A program made the position numbers and the translations under genes. A stretch of DNA of 64,000 bases from Anaeromyces robustus (lineage: Eukaryota > Neocallimastigomycota > Neocallimastigomycetes > Neocallimastigales > Neocallimastigaceae), in assembly GCA_002104895.1 (NCBI GenBank), contig MCFG01000081.1, positions 99,501-163,500 on the forward strand. The letters are read 5' to 3'. Under the pieces are notes generated by a model, which did not search any database, was not told where the DNA came from, and saw only the letters and a list, made by a program, of their open reading frames with translations. Below are positions 1-12,479 of the stretch, piece after piece (the first letter of the stretch is position 1; each line of letters starts with the position of its first letter).

Positions 1-18
1 TAATGTGTAATAATATAG

Positions 19-3000
19 AAATTTAAATATTAATCAAATTACTACTATTCCAAAAGAAATTGGTAATTTAATAAATTTAACTGAATTGTAAGTATTAAAT
101 ATATATTCAAAATAAATAATTATATCTATATACCTAGAGTTTATAATCATAATATTTACTGATATTGATTAAATAATATTAAAATATATATATATAAAAT
201 AATGTAGAAATTTAAATAGTAATCAAATTACTACTATTCCTAAAGAAATTGGCAATTTAAAAAACCTTACTACATTGTAAGTATTAACTGTATTAATTCG
301 AAAAAATAATGAATAATAAAAATAGATATATATTAAAAATCTTTATAACATAATTTATTATAATTAATTAAAAAAATATTTTCAATTATATTTAAAAAAA
401 AAAAATAACATATAATAATATATAACAATGTAGAAATTTAAATAATAATCAAATTACCACAATTCCGAAAGAAATCTGTAATTTAGTAAAGCTTACTGTA
501 TTGTAAGTATTAATTAAATTTATATAAAAATATGAAAAATTAAAAAATATATATATATATATATTTAAAATTTGTGATATTTATTAATATTTATTGAAAA
601 AAAATTTTTTTTTTAATAAAACAATATAGAAATTTAAATAATAATAAAATTACCATTATTCCAAATGAAATTAGTAATTTAGTAAATCTTACTACATTGT
701 AAGTATACTAATTTGATTATAAAAAAAAATTAAAAAATAAAAAAATGTATATATTTAAAAACTATTTCTAATTTAATTTAAAATAAAAATATTTAACAAT
801 ATAGAAATTTAAGTAGTAATCAAATTACCACAATTCCAAAGGAAATTTGTAATATAGTAAAACTTACTGTATTGTAAGTATTAAAAAATATACTAATAAA
901 TATATTTTAATTAAAAAAATAATAAATATTAAAAAATTTATAAAAATTTAATTTAAAATAATAATGAACAAAAAATGTAGATATTTAAATATTAATCAAA
1001 TTACTGTAATTCCTCAAGAAATTGGTAATCTAATAAATCTTACCATATTGTAAGTATTAATTATATTAATTTAAAAAAATATGAGAAATAAAATCTTGAT
1101 ATATATATTTAATTAAAATTTGCTATTATTTATTAAAAATATTTTTGAATATAACAATATAGAAATTTAAATAAAAACAAAATTACAACGGTTCCCAAAG
1201 AAATTGGTAATTTAAAAAATCTTACCACATTGTAAGTATTAATTATATTGATTCAAAAATTATAGGAAAATAAAAAAAATAAATAAATTTAAAAATAATA
1301 ATAATAATCATTATTATTTTATTTATTTATTAAAATATATATTTCTATTTTAAAATAAAAAATGTATAACTATTTAGAAATCTTTTAAATAATAGTCAAA
1401 TTACTACTATTCCAAAAGAAATTTGTAATTTAAAAAATCTTAAATTAAAGTAAGTATTAAATAATTAATTATATATTTAATTGATTTTTTAGGATAATTT
1501 ATTTAATATAATAAAAATTATAAATGTAATAATTTAAAAAAATAATAATATTAATAAATATTTTTCTAACATCAAAAAAAAAAAAATAAAAATAAAAATA
1601 AAAAAAATAAAAATATTTTTAATATTTATATCTAATCTAATAATAAAAAATAAATAAAGAACTTTTGACTTTGATCAATTATGTGTTACTCCAACTATAA
1701 AATGTACTGATATTGAATGCGTCAATAAAAATAATATATATGCTATTCTTGAAGTGTATGTATTTTAAAATCTCTATCTTATGTTAATATTTTAAAAAAA
1801 AAAAAATTTTATTATTTTAAAATCAACATAAATATTTATTATTAATTTTATTTATTTATTTATTTATTTATTTTTGTGTATGTTTTAAATTTTTATTAAA
1901 ATAATTATTTTTTAAATAGAGATTTACATTCAAAAAGTTTGAAAGAGATTCCAAATAAAATTTTTGAATTAAAAAATTTAAAAATTTTGTAAGTATTCAT
2001 TGTTAATATAAAAATTATAAAAAGATAAATATTATAAATATATTATATATATATATATTTATATTTTTTATTTTAAAAAAAAAAATTAATCAAATATAAA
2101 AACAATTATTTTATTATTTACAGAAATTTAAATACTAATCAAATTACTACTGTTGCCAAAGAAATTGGAAATTTAATAAATCTAACTAAATTGTAAGTAT
2201 TATGTATTTAAAATATTCAAAATAAAAATATAAATATATATATTTAAAAAAAATTTATTAAAATGTTAATTACTATTTAATTTAAAATAATAATATATAA
2301 AAAATATAGATATTTGAATAGTAATAAAATTACCACTATTCCCAAAGAAATTAGTAATTTAATAAATCTTACTGAATTGTAAGTACTTAAAAAATAGATA
2401 TATTTTATAAAATTTGAAATATTTATTATAATTTATTAAGATAAATTTTAATTTAAAATAATAATAAAAAAATCATGTAGATACTTAAATAATAATCAAA
2501 TTAGCACTATTCCTAAAGAAATTAGTAATTTAAAAAATCTTACCATATTGTAAGTATCAATTAATCTTTTATTATTCAGAAATACGAAATATATATATAT
2601 ATATATATATTGTAATATATACCAGTACTTACTAAAAAAAAAAATTTTTTTAAATTTAAAAATTAATAATAATTAATATTATAGAAATATAAATAGTAAT
2701 AAAATTACCACTGTTCCCAAAGAAATTGGTAATTTAGTAAATCTTACTACATTGTAAGTATTAATTATATTTATTCGAAAATACAAAATATATATATACA
2801 CACTTAAAGAAAAAAATGTAATATCTATTATTATTAATAATATTTTTTATCTAATTTAAAATTCTAATGAATATAATTATGTAGATATATTTTAAATAAT
2901 AATCAAATTACTACTATTCCAAAAGAAATTTGTAATTTAAAACAACTTAAGTTAAAGTAAGTATTAATTATTATTATATTATATTTTAATGATAAAAAAA

Positions 3001-3476
3001 ATTGAAAAAAAAACATTCAAATTTAAAATAATAAATATATAAAAATGAAAAAAAGATAAAATATATAAGATTTTTAAAATAAATAATTTTTTATTGTACT
3101 ATATATATATATTTTAATTTATATATATATTTTTAAATAAATGACAACATTATTTTTAAAAATAATGAAAAAATTAAAAAAATATTTTTTTTTTTTTTTA
3201 CTTTTTTATAATTTAAATCTAATATATTAATAAAAATGAATAAAGATCTTTTGATTTTGATGATTATTTATGTTTTACTCCAACTATTAAATGTACTAAT
3301 CTTGAATGTTTGAATAATAATAATATATATGAAATTGTGGATGTGTATGTATTTTAAATCATTTTATATTTTAAAATCATTTTATTTTTTATAAATATTT
3401 AAAAAAATTTTTATTATAATAAATCAAAATATTAGTAAATTTAATTATTGATTATTACCAATAATTTATTTATTTG

Positions 3477-3509
<33 letters not shown>

Positions 3510-5332
3510 AATTATTTTTTTTAAATAGAAATTTAGATTATTTAAATTTAAAAGCAATTCCAAATAAAATATTTGAATTAAAAAATTTGCAAAATTTGTA
3601 AGTATCATTATTGATATAAAAATAATAAAAAAATATTTACTTAATATATTTTTTAATATTTATTGTAATATTTATTATTATTTTATAAAAATATATTTTT
3701 TCAACTATTTTTTTTAAATTAATAACATATATAGATATTTAAATGGTAATCAAATTACCACTATTCCAAAAGAAATTGGTAATTTAAAAAATTTACGTAG
3801 TTTGTAAGTATTAAAGTATTAATAATATTTATTAGAAAATATAAATAGTAAGAATAAATAAATATATTTAAAAAAAATTATAAAACTTTCTTTACTTTTA
3901 TTTATTAATATATTTTTTTTAATACAATTTAAAATTAATGATATACTCAATAACGTAGATGGTTAGACAATAATCAAATTACTACTATTCCAAAAGAAAT
4001 TGGTAATTTAAAAAATTTACGTAGTTTGTAAGTATTAAAGTATTAATAATATTTATTAGAAAATATAAATAGTAAGAATAAATAAATATATTTAAAAAAA
4101 ATTATAAAACTTTCTTTACTTTTATTTATTAATATATTTTTTTTAATACAATTTAAAATTAATGATATACTCAATAACGTAGATGGTTAGACAATAATCA
4201 AATTACTACTATTCCAAAAGAAATTGGTAATTTAAAAAATTTACTTAGTTTGTAAGTATTAAAGTATTAATAATATTTATTAGAAAATATAAATAGTAAG
4301 AATAAATAAATATATTTAATAAAAATTATAAAACTTTCTTTACTTTTATTTATTAATATATTTTTTTAATACAATTTAAAATTAATGATATACTCAATAA
4401 CGTAGATGGTTAGACAATAATCAAATTACTACTATTCCTACAGAAATTTTTAATTTAAAAAATTTATATGATTTGTAAGTATTAATTATATTTTATTATA
4501 AAAAATATAAAATATAAAATATGAAAAATAGATGTATATTTTTTAAAAATTTATAATTATTAAAATATATTTTTTACTCTAATTTAAAATGATAATGAAT
4601 AAAAATGTAGAGGTTTGATTGGTAATCAAATTACCACTATTCCCACAGAAATTGGTAATTTAAAAAATCTTAGATTGTTGTAAGTATTAAATATTAATAT
4701 TCATTAGAAAATATATAAAATAAGAATAGATAGATATATTAAAAAAAATTTTAAAATACTTAACTTTTATTTAATAAAATATATATATATATATATATTT
4801 AATTTAATTTAATTTAAAAATGATAATACTCAATAATGTAGAGCGTTAGCCTTTAATAAAATTACTTATATTCCCAAAGAAATTGGTAATTTAGTAAATT
4901 TAATTTCATTGTAAGTATTGTATTTATAATATTCATTAGAAAAATATATAAAGAAAAAAAAATAGATAAATATATTTAAAAAATTTATAATACTTAATTT
5001 TTATTTATTAAAATATATTTTTTTTAATCCTATTTGATAATGAATAAAAATACAGACATTTAAATAATAATCAAATTACCACCATTCCAACAGAAATTGG
5101 TAATTTTAAAAATCTTAGGTGGTTGTAAGTATTAATTATGTTTATTAAAAAAAATATGAAAAAATGAAAAATATATATATTTTTTAATATTATTTATTAT
5201 CATTATGATTTATAATAATAATTATATATTTAAAATATAATTAAAAATTATCACTAAAGATATTTAGATGGTAATCCTATTACCACTATTCCAAAAGAAA
5301 TTTGTAACTTAAGGAATAATAAGTTGGAGTAA
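19..5332 (+). CDS. LRR protein, one repeat per exon (5' partial, 25 exons)
   Basis: Each exon encodes one 23-residue leucine-rich repeat of the form NLxxNxIxxIPxEIxNLxxL and is 69 nt long; two block-ending exons are 72 nt. All introns are phase 2 (TT before the donor, A after the acceptor), with GTAAGT or GTATGT donors. Exons: 19-87, 208-276, 434-502, 630-698, 805-873, 981-1049, 1163-1231, 1378-1449; 1660-1755, 1920-1988, 2124-2192, 2310-2378, 2481-2549, 2685-2753, 2885-2956; 3246-3344, 3529-3597, 3735-3803, 3959-4027, 4183-4251, 4406-4474, 4611-4679, 4842-4910, 5056-5124, 5260-5332. They add up to 1792 nt with no internal stop. LRR solenoids usually bind proteins or glycans; the ligand and location are unknown because the N-terminus lies outside the window. 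It could be several tandem genes, each beginning near a cap exon, but the phases join cleanly across the blocks. Confidence 0.85.
1660..1988 (+). other. LRR cap exon pair, block 2
   Basis: Two exons open block 2 of the LRR gene. The 96-nt exon (1660-1755) encodes a non-LRR stretch with FDFDQLC, TPTIKC, TDIEC and NNIYAILEV, holding three cysteines. The 69-nt exon (1920-1988) encodes a divergent first repeat with LKEIPNKIFELKNL. The layout recalls the cysteine-bearing N-terminal caps that shield LRR solenoids. The preceding exon (1378-1449) ends in ICNLKNLKLK, a different finish from ordinary repeats, so it probably closes block 1. Confidence 0.7.
3246..3597 (+). other. LRR cap exon pair, block 3
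   Basis: This is a second copy of the cap pair. The exon at 3246-3344 (99 nt) encodes FDFDDYLC, TPTIKC, TNLEC and NNNIYEIVDV; the exon at 3529-3597 encodes LKAIPNKIFELKNLQNL. The preceding exon (2885-2956) ends ICNLKQLKLK, matching the end of block 1. Block 2 therefore has caps plus five repeats (four plus a terminal one) and block 3 has caps plus eight. Confidence 0.7.
3735..4474 (+). repeat. Tandem exon+intron units of about 224 bp in the LRR gene
   Basis: The introns at 3804-3958 and 4028-4182 (155 nt each) look identical by eye, and the intron at 4252-4405 differs by about one substitution and one T. The exons at 3959 and 4183 differ by one base (CGT versus CTT codon). The breakpoint of the duplicated unit lies inside the exon: the exon at 3735 shares only its 3' two thirds and the exon at 4406 only its 5' half. 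This is direct evidence of recent tandem duplication of a complete exon-intron module. Confidence 0.9.
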
Positions 5333-6719
5333 ATATTAATATTTAAATTATATTAAAAAATAATAATGAAATAAGCGTAGAATTTTTATATATAAAAAAT
5401 AAATTTAAATAATAAATTAATCATTATTTGTTTTTATTTCATATATCATAAAATTTTAATATAAAAAAAATATAAAAAAAATAATTAAAAGGGAATTTGA
5501 TATTGGTGACAAATATTGTTAAAAAAAAAATAATAATAAAATATTTTTAATATTTTTAATATTTATTATTATTTTTTTTAACAAATGCTTTTGAGCCTTC
5601 AAACAACAATAACTACAACTACTACTATAATTAAAATTCTTATCAAATTTTCCATCAACTATTACTACTATATACTAGTATTACAAAATTAATTATTACT
5701 AAAAATATCAATCAATAACACTGTTGTAAAATTTTTGTCTGTACGATATTAGAATTAATATTTGTACAAATAATATTATTAAAGTTTTTTTTTTTATTTT
5801 TTATTTTTTTTTTTCTATAATTTTATTGAATATATATAAATTTGATAATTACTTATTAATAAAATTTATATACATATTAATTTCTTTTTGTATATTTTAT
5901 ACAAAAGATATAATATAAAATTTAAAAAAAAAAATAAAAAAATAAAAAAAATAAAAAAATTAGAATAATAAAAAAAAAAAGAAAAAAATATGAAAATGAA
6001 AAATAAAAGAAAGAAAACAATATAATTTATCAAAAAATTATAAAAAGTAAAGAGAAGATAATCAATCAATAATTAATTCTATTTTATACTTAATAATAAT
6101 ATTAAGAATAAATTAAATATAAAATTTATATTTATAATCAATAGTGTTTATGAATATAAATTTATAAATACTATGGCTATGAATATGATTATGAATATAT
6201 AAAAAATAAATATAAATTATAAATATAAAATATAAAGTATAAAATATAAAAATCATCATTATTATTAACAAATTAACAATTCTATATAAATATAAATATA
6301 AATATCAATCTAATAAATATAAATATATAAATATAAAATAAATATAAAATAAATATAAATAATAATTAATAATTAATAAATAAATAAATAAATATGTAAT
6401 AAATAAATAAGTAAAATAAATAAATAAATAAACACATATATAATAAATAAATAAATAATAAATATAAATAAAAACTTAAAAAAAAAATAATATATATATA
6501 TATAAAATATAAATATATATATATAAAATAAAATATAGATATAAAACTGAATATTTTATAATAAAATAATATAAAAACAAGATAATTAAATAATTTAAAA
6601 TGTAATAATTGATAATAATAATTAAAACAAGAATAATAAATATGGTTTGGTGTTGAAGGATTATTTTTATTGAATATTAATAGTTTTTTTCATTAAAAAA
6701 ATCAAAAATAAAATTATTC
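5333..6719. other. AT-rich spacer with a possible relic cap exon
   Basis: Position 5492-5522 reads, after an AG, EFDIGDKYC and a stop, resembling the start of the LRR cap exon; it may be a decayed cap or an alternative last exon. The rest is A/T low complexity (TAAA, ATAA and TATA tracts around 6180-6550). The open frame seen at 5866-6069 on the minus strand is a by-product of poly-A/T. No other gene is visible. Confidence 0.5.
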
Positions 6720-8245
6720 CATTTTATGAATTTTGGTATCAGTAAATGTGCTACGATGGTTGTCAAACCACCGAACTTTCTTCTTCCATCTAATTATAGT
6801 GATCCTTCCTTTTTTTTAGGGATCAATAAATTACCTAAAACATCTTGTTATAAATATCTTGGTATACCTTTTGATAACCATTTATCATTTAAGCCTATTA
6901 TTTCCAATCTTAACACGAAACTTAATTTAACTCTTAACTCCTTTTATCATTTTCTACACAACAGATTAATTCCTTTGTTACTTAAAAGAAAAGCTATTTC
7001 CTCATATTTGTTAGGGGTCTATTAATTATTATTCACTTTTAGCGTCTAATAAGAAAAAAAAAGCATGTAAAGCCCAAACTTTAGTCAATAGAAGTTTATT
7101 TTGGAACCTTGGACATAAATCTGTTAATCTAAACACGTGTTAAGTATACATTCTCTCGAGAATTCTGGTTACCTCCGTTATCAGCAATTTGTACTATTGC
7201 TCAAATTCGCTGCTTTAACAAATGGAAAAACTTTTCTTGTATTATTAAATAATTAGTTACTAACATTCCTGTAATGAATAGCTATACTTAGGAATCAAGG
7301 ATTCTTAACAAAAATCTAGAAGGCCTTAGGAATAAAGACATTAAAAAAAAGTATTGGATTAGAGATTTTTTTACAAAGAAACCAGCCATAAGAGCATCTA
7401 CTTACGTTAAATTGCAAATATGGACCTTCGATGGACATTCAGAAGCTCACTCTTGAATATCCTCAGTATCAACTTGGTTTCTTTTGGATCATGAGAATTC
7501 GTAGCGGTTTTCAATTTAACTACAATATTCTACTTAAACGGAAAATATCTCTCCAAGATCTTCCAACATGTTGTCCATGCTGTGGTGAAGGTACTCAAAG
7601 TTTCTCTCACTGGATCTTCAACTGTAAATCTTTTACTCAATATAGAACATCAGTACTCAATTTGGTTGACAATTACCTAATAGACTTTTGAATGACTATT
7701 ATAGATAAACAACTAGAAATCTCCTTGGAATCGGACAAAAATTAAGAAGATAATATATATTACCTAATGCTTAATGCTCTCCTTGACGAGCGTTATGCAT
7801 TTGAAAAACTAGAAAAAGGGGAACAGAGACATTGGCGTGAACTACTTTTCAAAAGTTCAACCGAGTCACCTGTTCCGTTAGTAGTGGTGCTGTCGCATTA
7901 TCTTACTATTATTATGCCACTTATAATAAAAGCATATCATATGTTTTTTGATTGGTATGATAATCGTAAGATCACTCCGGGCGATTTCAAGGGCGTCGAC
8001 GTCGAAACGATAAGGCATGGAATTTATTCCGATACAAATGCGAATGTAACATTCGTTGAATGAGAGAGGTCAAAATGTTTTATATATACTGTACTTCTTT
8101 TTTATTTAGTTTTATTAATTAACTTAATATTTGTAATAATTTTAATACTTGTTCTTTATATTTATGTATTATCTTATTATATCATGTATTTTTTAAATTA
8201 ATAATAGTTAAATAAAAATTAATACCAAGTCTAAAAAAAAATTTT
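6720..8245 (+). mobile_element. LINE (non-LTR retrotransposon) 3' fragment, broken
   Basis: The composition is clearly less A/T-biased than the flanks. At 6726-7022 the frame FGISKCATMVV ... YKYLGIPFDNHLSF matches the region after the catalytic motif of a LINE reverse transcriptase. At 7560-7630 CPCC ... SHWIFNC gives the C-terminal CCHC-type zinc motif of LINE ORF2. A further coding-like stretch at 7767-8063 ends the protein. The frame is interrupted several times and the 5' half (endonuclease, catalytic RT) is missing, as in a typical 5'-truncated insertion. The element appears to end near TTAATACCAAGTCT followed by A residues (about 8219-8243). Confidence 0.8.
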
Positions 8246-8346
8246 TGTATGTTAATCTGGTGAAACGGGATACATCCAAAAATTAAATTATTTTTTTATT
8301 AATTATAATAAAAAAATAATTTAATTACTTTTTTTATTTTTTTTGT

Positions 8347-8418
<72 letters not shown>

Positions 8419-10450
8419 TGTATTAAACTTGTTTAAAAAATTATTAAAAATGTATGGGTTTAAAATACAACGTTAATACGCCATTTGAAAAAAACTGGCG
8501 AAAGAGAACTTGGCGAAATAGAACTTGGCGAAATGCAACACTCCCTATAATGTGACAGGTGATATAAAAATTTTTAATAAAAAATTTTTTATATTTCAAT
8601 CATAACAATATAAATACAAATATTTTCTGACAAATTTTTACCAAAAAAAAAATCTTCGTTTATTATTCATTTATTATTGTTTTTTATTTAATATTTTTAA
8701 TAAATAAGAATACAAAATGAAAAAGAACGTTAATTTTATAAATTTATAATAAATGAAATAGTTTTTTTTAAATATATTTTATTATTATTTAATATTATTT
8801 AATATTATACTTTCAATACCACAAACGCAAAAAAAAATTATCCTTTTTCTAATCAATGAAATTAAAAATTAAATTAAAATTATTATTTTTTTGCATTCAT
8901 TTAAAATAATAATAATAATAAAAAAAAAAACAAAAACAAAAACAAACCGAACAAAAAACAAAAGTTACGCAAAAATTTAATTTAAAAAAAATAATTTAAA
9001 GAACCAATAAAAAATGAAAAATGAAAAATGAAATTCTTTTTAATATTTATTTTATCAAATTATATTTTATCATATTTTGTCAAAAAATTTTATTCAATTT
9101 TTTGTCTACAATTTTAAATTAAAAAATTTAATTTTTTCTTAACAAAAATAATAATTCTTTAAAATAATAATATTTATAATAATATTTATAATATTTATAA
9201 ATAACAATAAAATAATGTGTTTTTTTTATATTATATTTTTTAATTATATTATTATATGATAAATAATAATATATAATATGATAAGTAAGTAATAATATAT
9301 ATTACGATAAATGGTAAATAATAATATATAATGTAATAAATTAATGTAAAATAAATTAATTTATTATATGATAAAAGAACAAAAAAAAAAAAAAAAAAAA
9401 AGAAAAGAAAAAATAATAATTTTTTTTCTAATAATTTTATTTTAGTATTGTTTTAATATTTTTTAGTATTGTTTTAATATTTTATTTTTTTTTAATATTC
9501 TGTGTTTATATATAAAAATTAATGAAAATGTAAAATAAGAAAAAAATTTTTTTAATGTTTTTGTTTTTGTTTTTTTTTTTATATATTTTTTTATATTTTT
9601 AATAATAATAAATAATAATAAATAATTTTAATGATGAATTTTTATATTTTAATTTTTATTTCTATTTTATAATTACAATAAATGAACCTATAAATAATAA
9701 TAAATAATAAACAATTTATAATAATAAGAATAAATAAATAAATAATAAACAATTTATAATAATAAGAATAAATAAATAAATAATAAACAATTTATAATAA
9801 TAATAATAGGAATAAATAATAATAGGAATAAATAAATAATAATAGATTAATAAATTAATAAATTAATTATTATTATTATCGTTATTGTATATGTTAATTT
9901 TTTTTTTTTTTTTTTTATATTTTTATATTACATAAATTAATATTTTATTATATTTTTTCATTTTACGAAAAAATAGTATAAAATATTAATTTATAGAACA
10001 TTTAGAATATTCTATAATATTATAATATAAAATGACTGCTTTAAAAAAAATTATGACTCATTAATAAATTAAATGTATGTGTAGAATAGATTTAGTAATA
10101 ATAATAATTAAATTGTTTTCATTGAATATAGAAAAAGAATAGTATTTATATAAATAATAAAATGTAATTTATAATATAAAATAATATTAAAATATATATA
10201 TTTTATATATTATACATATGATTATTTTAAATTTTAATAGTTTAGTTTGTAAAAAATATTAAATAAATATTAACAAAAAATATTTTTTAATTCAATTCAT
10301 TAAAAAATATAAATAGAGCAAAAAATTACAACAAATTGTATCTTCAAAATTTTTAAAATATATAATAATATATATTTAATTAAATAAAAAATATAATTTT
10401 ACTTACTTATATATAAGAAAGATATATTTTTTAAATTGAAGAATATCATA
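8246..10450. repeat. AT-rich spacer with microsatellite and short tandem repeats
   Basis: (TTTA)n runs at about 8346-8420. At 8478-8540 a short motif, GAACTTGGCGAAA-like, occurs about three times in tandem beside AATACGCCATTTG. A 38-bp unit containing AATAAACAATTTATAATAAT is repeated three times around 9695-9810. The remainder is homopolymers and A/T words. No coding sequence or RNA gene is recognisable. Confidence 0.6.
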
Positions 10451-10762
10451 ATGCGCTATATCTATTTATTAGTTGTTGCAATATTTCTTTCCATTGTTTC
10501 ATCCAGATCATTGGAAAAAAGAAATTATAATTATATTGATTCTTCTCATACTAAAACTTTATGCTGTGGGTATGCTCATGATCTACATTTAGAAACACAT
10601 AACCAATATGTTCATACTAGTGGTGTATACGATACTAATAGTGGATATATTAAATGTATTGATATCTAAAATTCCGCATCATTTACTATTGGAGTATCTT
10701 GGTCTTGTACATTATTTGAGGGTTGGTATGATGTTGGTGGTGGTCATGAAATAAGGGATTAA
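10451..10762 (+). pseudogene. Small secreted cysteine-containing protein, probably broken
   Basis: The ATG at 10451 begins a classic signal peptide, MRYIYLLVVAIFLSIVSS, followed by SLEKR, which looks like a Kex2-type LxKR processing site. The first frame gives 72 residues with CCGYAHDLHLE and SGYIKC, then stops at 10667-10669. The same frame continues as coding-looking sequence (SWSCTLFEGWYDVGGG) to a second stop at 10760-10762. The likeliest reading is a secreted protein of about 103 aa interrupted by one stop; a genuinely short product is possible. I do not recognise the family. Confidence 0.5.
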
Positions 10763-11985
10763 TTGAAACACTTAATAAATGATAAAATAATTAAAAGAAA
10801 AAAAATGATATTATATAATTAAATTATTACTATATAATATCACTATAGAACATGTTTTTAAATGATATTATATAATTAAATTATTACTATATAATATTAC
10901 TATATATAGAACATGTTTTTAAAATGATAATATAATTAAATTATTGCTATATAAATAATATTTTTTAAAAAATATTATCCAGTAATAAATTATATATATT
11001 AATATTACATATCATATTTTTATATAAAATCTAGCTAGTTATTTGTTATGATATAAATATATTTTTAACTCATTATAGCATTAGCATTTAAATATCATCA
11101 TATATTATTATATATATATTATAGGGTTTAATATATATATTATATATATTATATGTATTATATGTATTATATGTATTATATGTATTATATGTATTATATA
11201 AATAGTATTATATATATTATATATACGTACTATTGTATATTATATTATTATATATTATAATTTAAACTATTTAAATTTTAACAAGATTTAATTATCATTT
11301 ATTATTTAGAATTAAATGAAAAAAGAAATTAAATTGTTGACTTTGAAAATTTAAATATTAAAAGAATATTAATAATTAAATAAATAAACTTAATTAATAA
11401 CATAATATATAATAAATGATATTATGTTATTAAAAAATAAGTAATAATTAATATTAATAAAACCTTATGTTATTAAAAAATAAGTAATAATTAATATTAA
11501 TAAAACCTTATGTTGTTAATAAATATTAATAAAATATATTAATTTTATTAATAAAATATAATATATATATAAAACCCTTTATTTTAATATAATTAACATA
11601 AAAATATTAATAAAAATCATATAATATTAAAACAAATATCATCTCTATTTTTTTCGTTTTTTAAGTATTTTTGTTGTTTTTTAAGTATTTTTATTCTTAA
11701 TAATATTATTTATTCTTAATAATATTATTAAGAATAAATAATTTTATATATGTATTTATAATTCTTTTTCTTTTTTTTTATTTTTTTTATTATATTTTTT
11801 ACACAATTATCTTATTTTATATGTACTTAACTAAATGTATAAGCAAATTGTATTAATAAATAAAACACTAAGAAGTGTATTCTCTTCCATAGTCTAAAAA
11901 AAAAACATAAAAAGATAAAATAAAATAATATAAAATAAAATAAAATAAAATAATTTTTTTTTTTTGATTTTAATATTTCGTATGA
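10763..11985. repeat. AT-rich spacer with tandem repeats
   Basis: A unit of 57-62 bp containing ATTATATAATTAAATTATTA and AGAACATGTTTTTA occurs two full times and once in part at about 10804-10975. ATTATATGT is repeated several times around 11140-11200. A 43-bp unit with TTATGTTATTAAAAAATAAG is tandemly repeated from about 11422 to 11515. There is no gene signal. Confidence 0.65.
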
Positions 11986-11989
11986 TATA

Positions 11990-12425
11990 CATATATTCCT
12001 TTTTGGGAAAGAAATGTACTTTTGGCAATATCTATTTCCCTCAGAGGGATTAGCATTGCAAATATGGATACTATTTACGATGATCCGGAGTTCACCATCG
12101 GACTTCGCAGATTAATAATAAGCATTCTTGAATGTACGATAGAACTGAATAGGGAGTACTCGATTTATGTAATGAATTATATAAATCGCCTATAAGGGAA
12201 GTTAACTTTATGAGAAAATTAGAACCATAGTACTGGTGCGAAAAAAGTGGTAAAGTTAACACTGGAATGTTTCTTCGGAGGAAAGTATTTTTCAGTATCT
12301 GCTTTTTTAATTATATAAACTTCTGGCAATTGTACTACCGGGAGTTGGGCATTATGTGCAATAATAATGCTTGATTAAATAATAGTACACTTAATATAGA
12401 TTTCTTTTATCCTCTAGATAAATAA
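11990..12425. other. Unidentified island of less AT-biased sequence
   Basis: This stretch has a codon-like texture unlike its surroundings but no long frame. Plus-strand 12064-12195 reads MDTIYDDPEFTIGLRRL and onward for 43 residues. The minus strand also reads coding-like, with VYIIKKADTEKYFPPKKH around 12240-12340. It lies directly upstream of a LINE fragment, so a decayed mobile-element or gene remnant is the likeliest origin. Strand and family are not resolved. Confidence 0.35.
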
Positions 12426-12479
12426 ATCACAATTTTAATACCCATTTAGTAATATATATGAAATTTAAATATTATAATA

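Noticed and set aside
1-5332. Regularly spaced near-identical segments that look like a CRISPR array at first glance
   Set aside because: The repeated segments are 69-nt coding LRR exons with splice sites on both sides, they vary like protein repeats, and the spacers are AT-rich introns of unequal length.
5866-6069. Phe/Ile-rich minus-strand ORF with membrane-like character
   Set aside because: A/T homopolymer artefact, as are similar frames at 34698, 35125, 48814, 51127 and 59137-59474.
10451-10762. Reading the secreted-protein region as a two-exon gene
   Set aside because: No donor and acceptor around the stop would join the two coding parts in frame.
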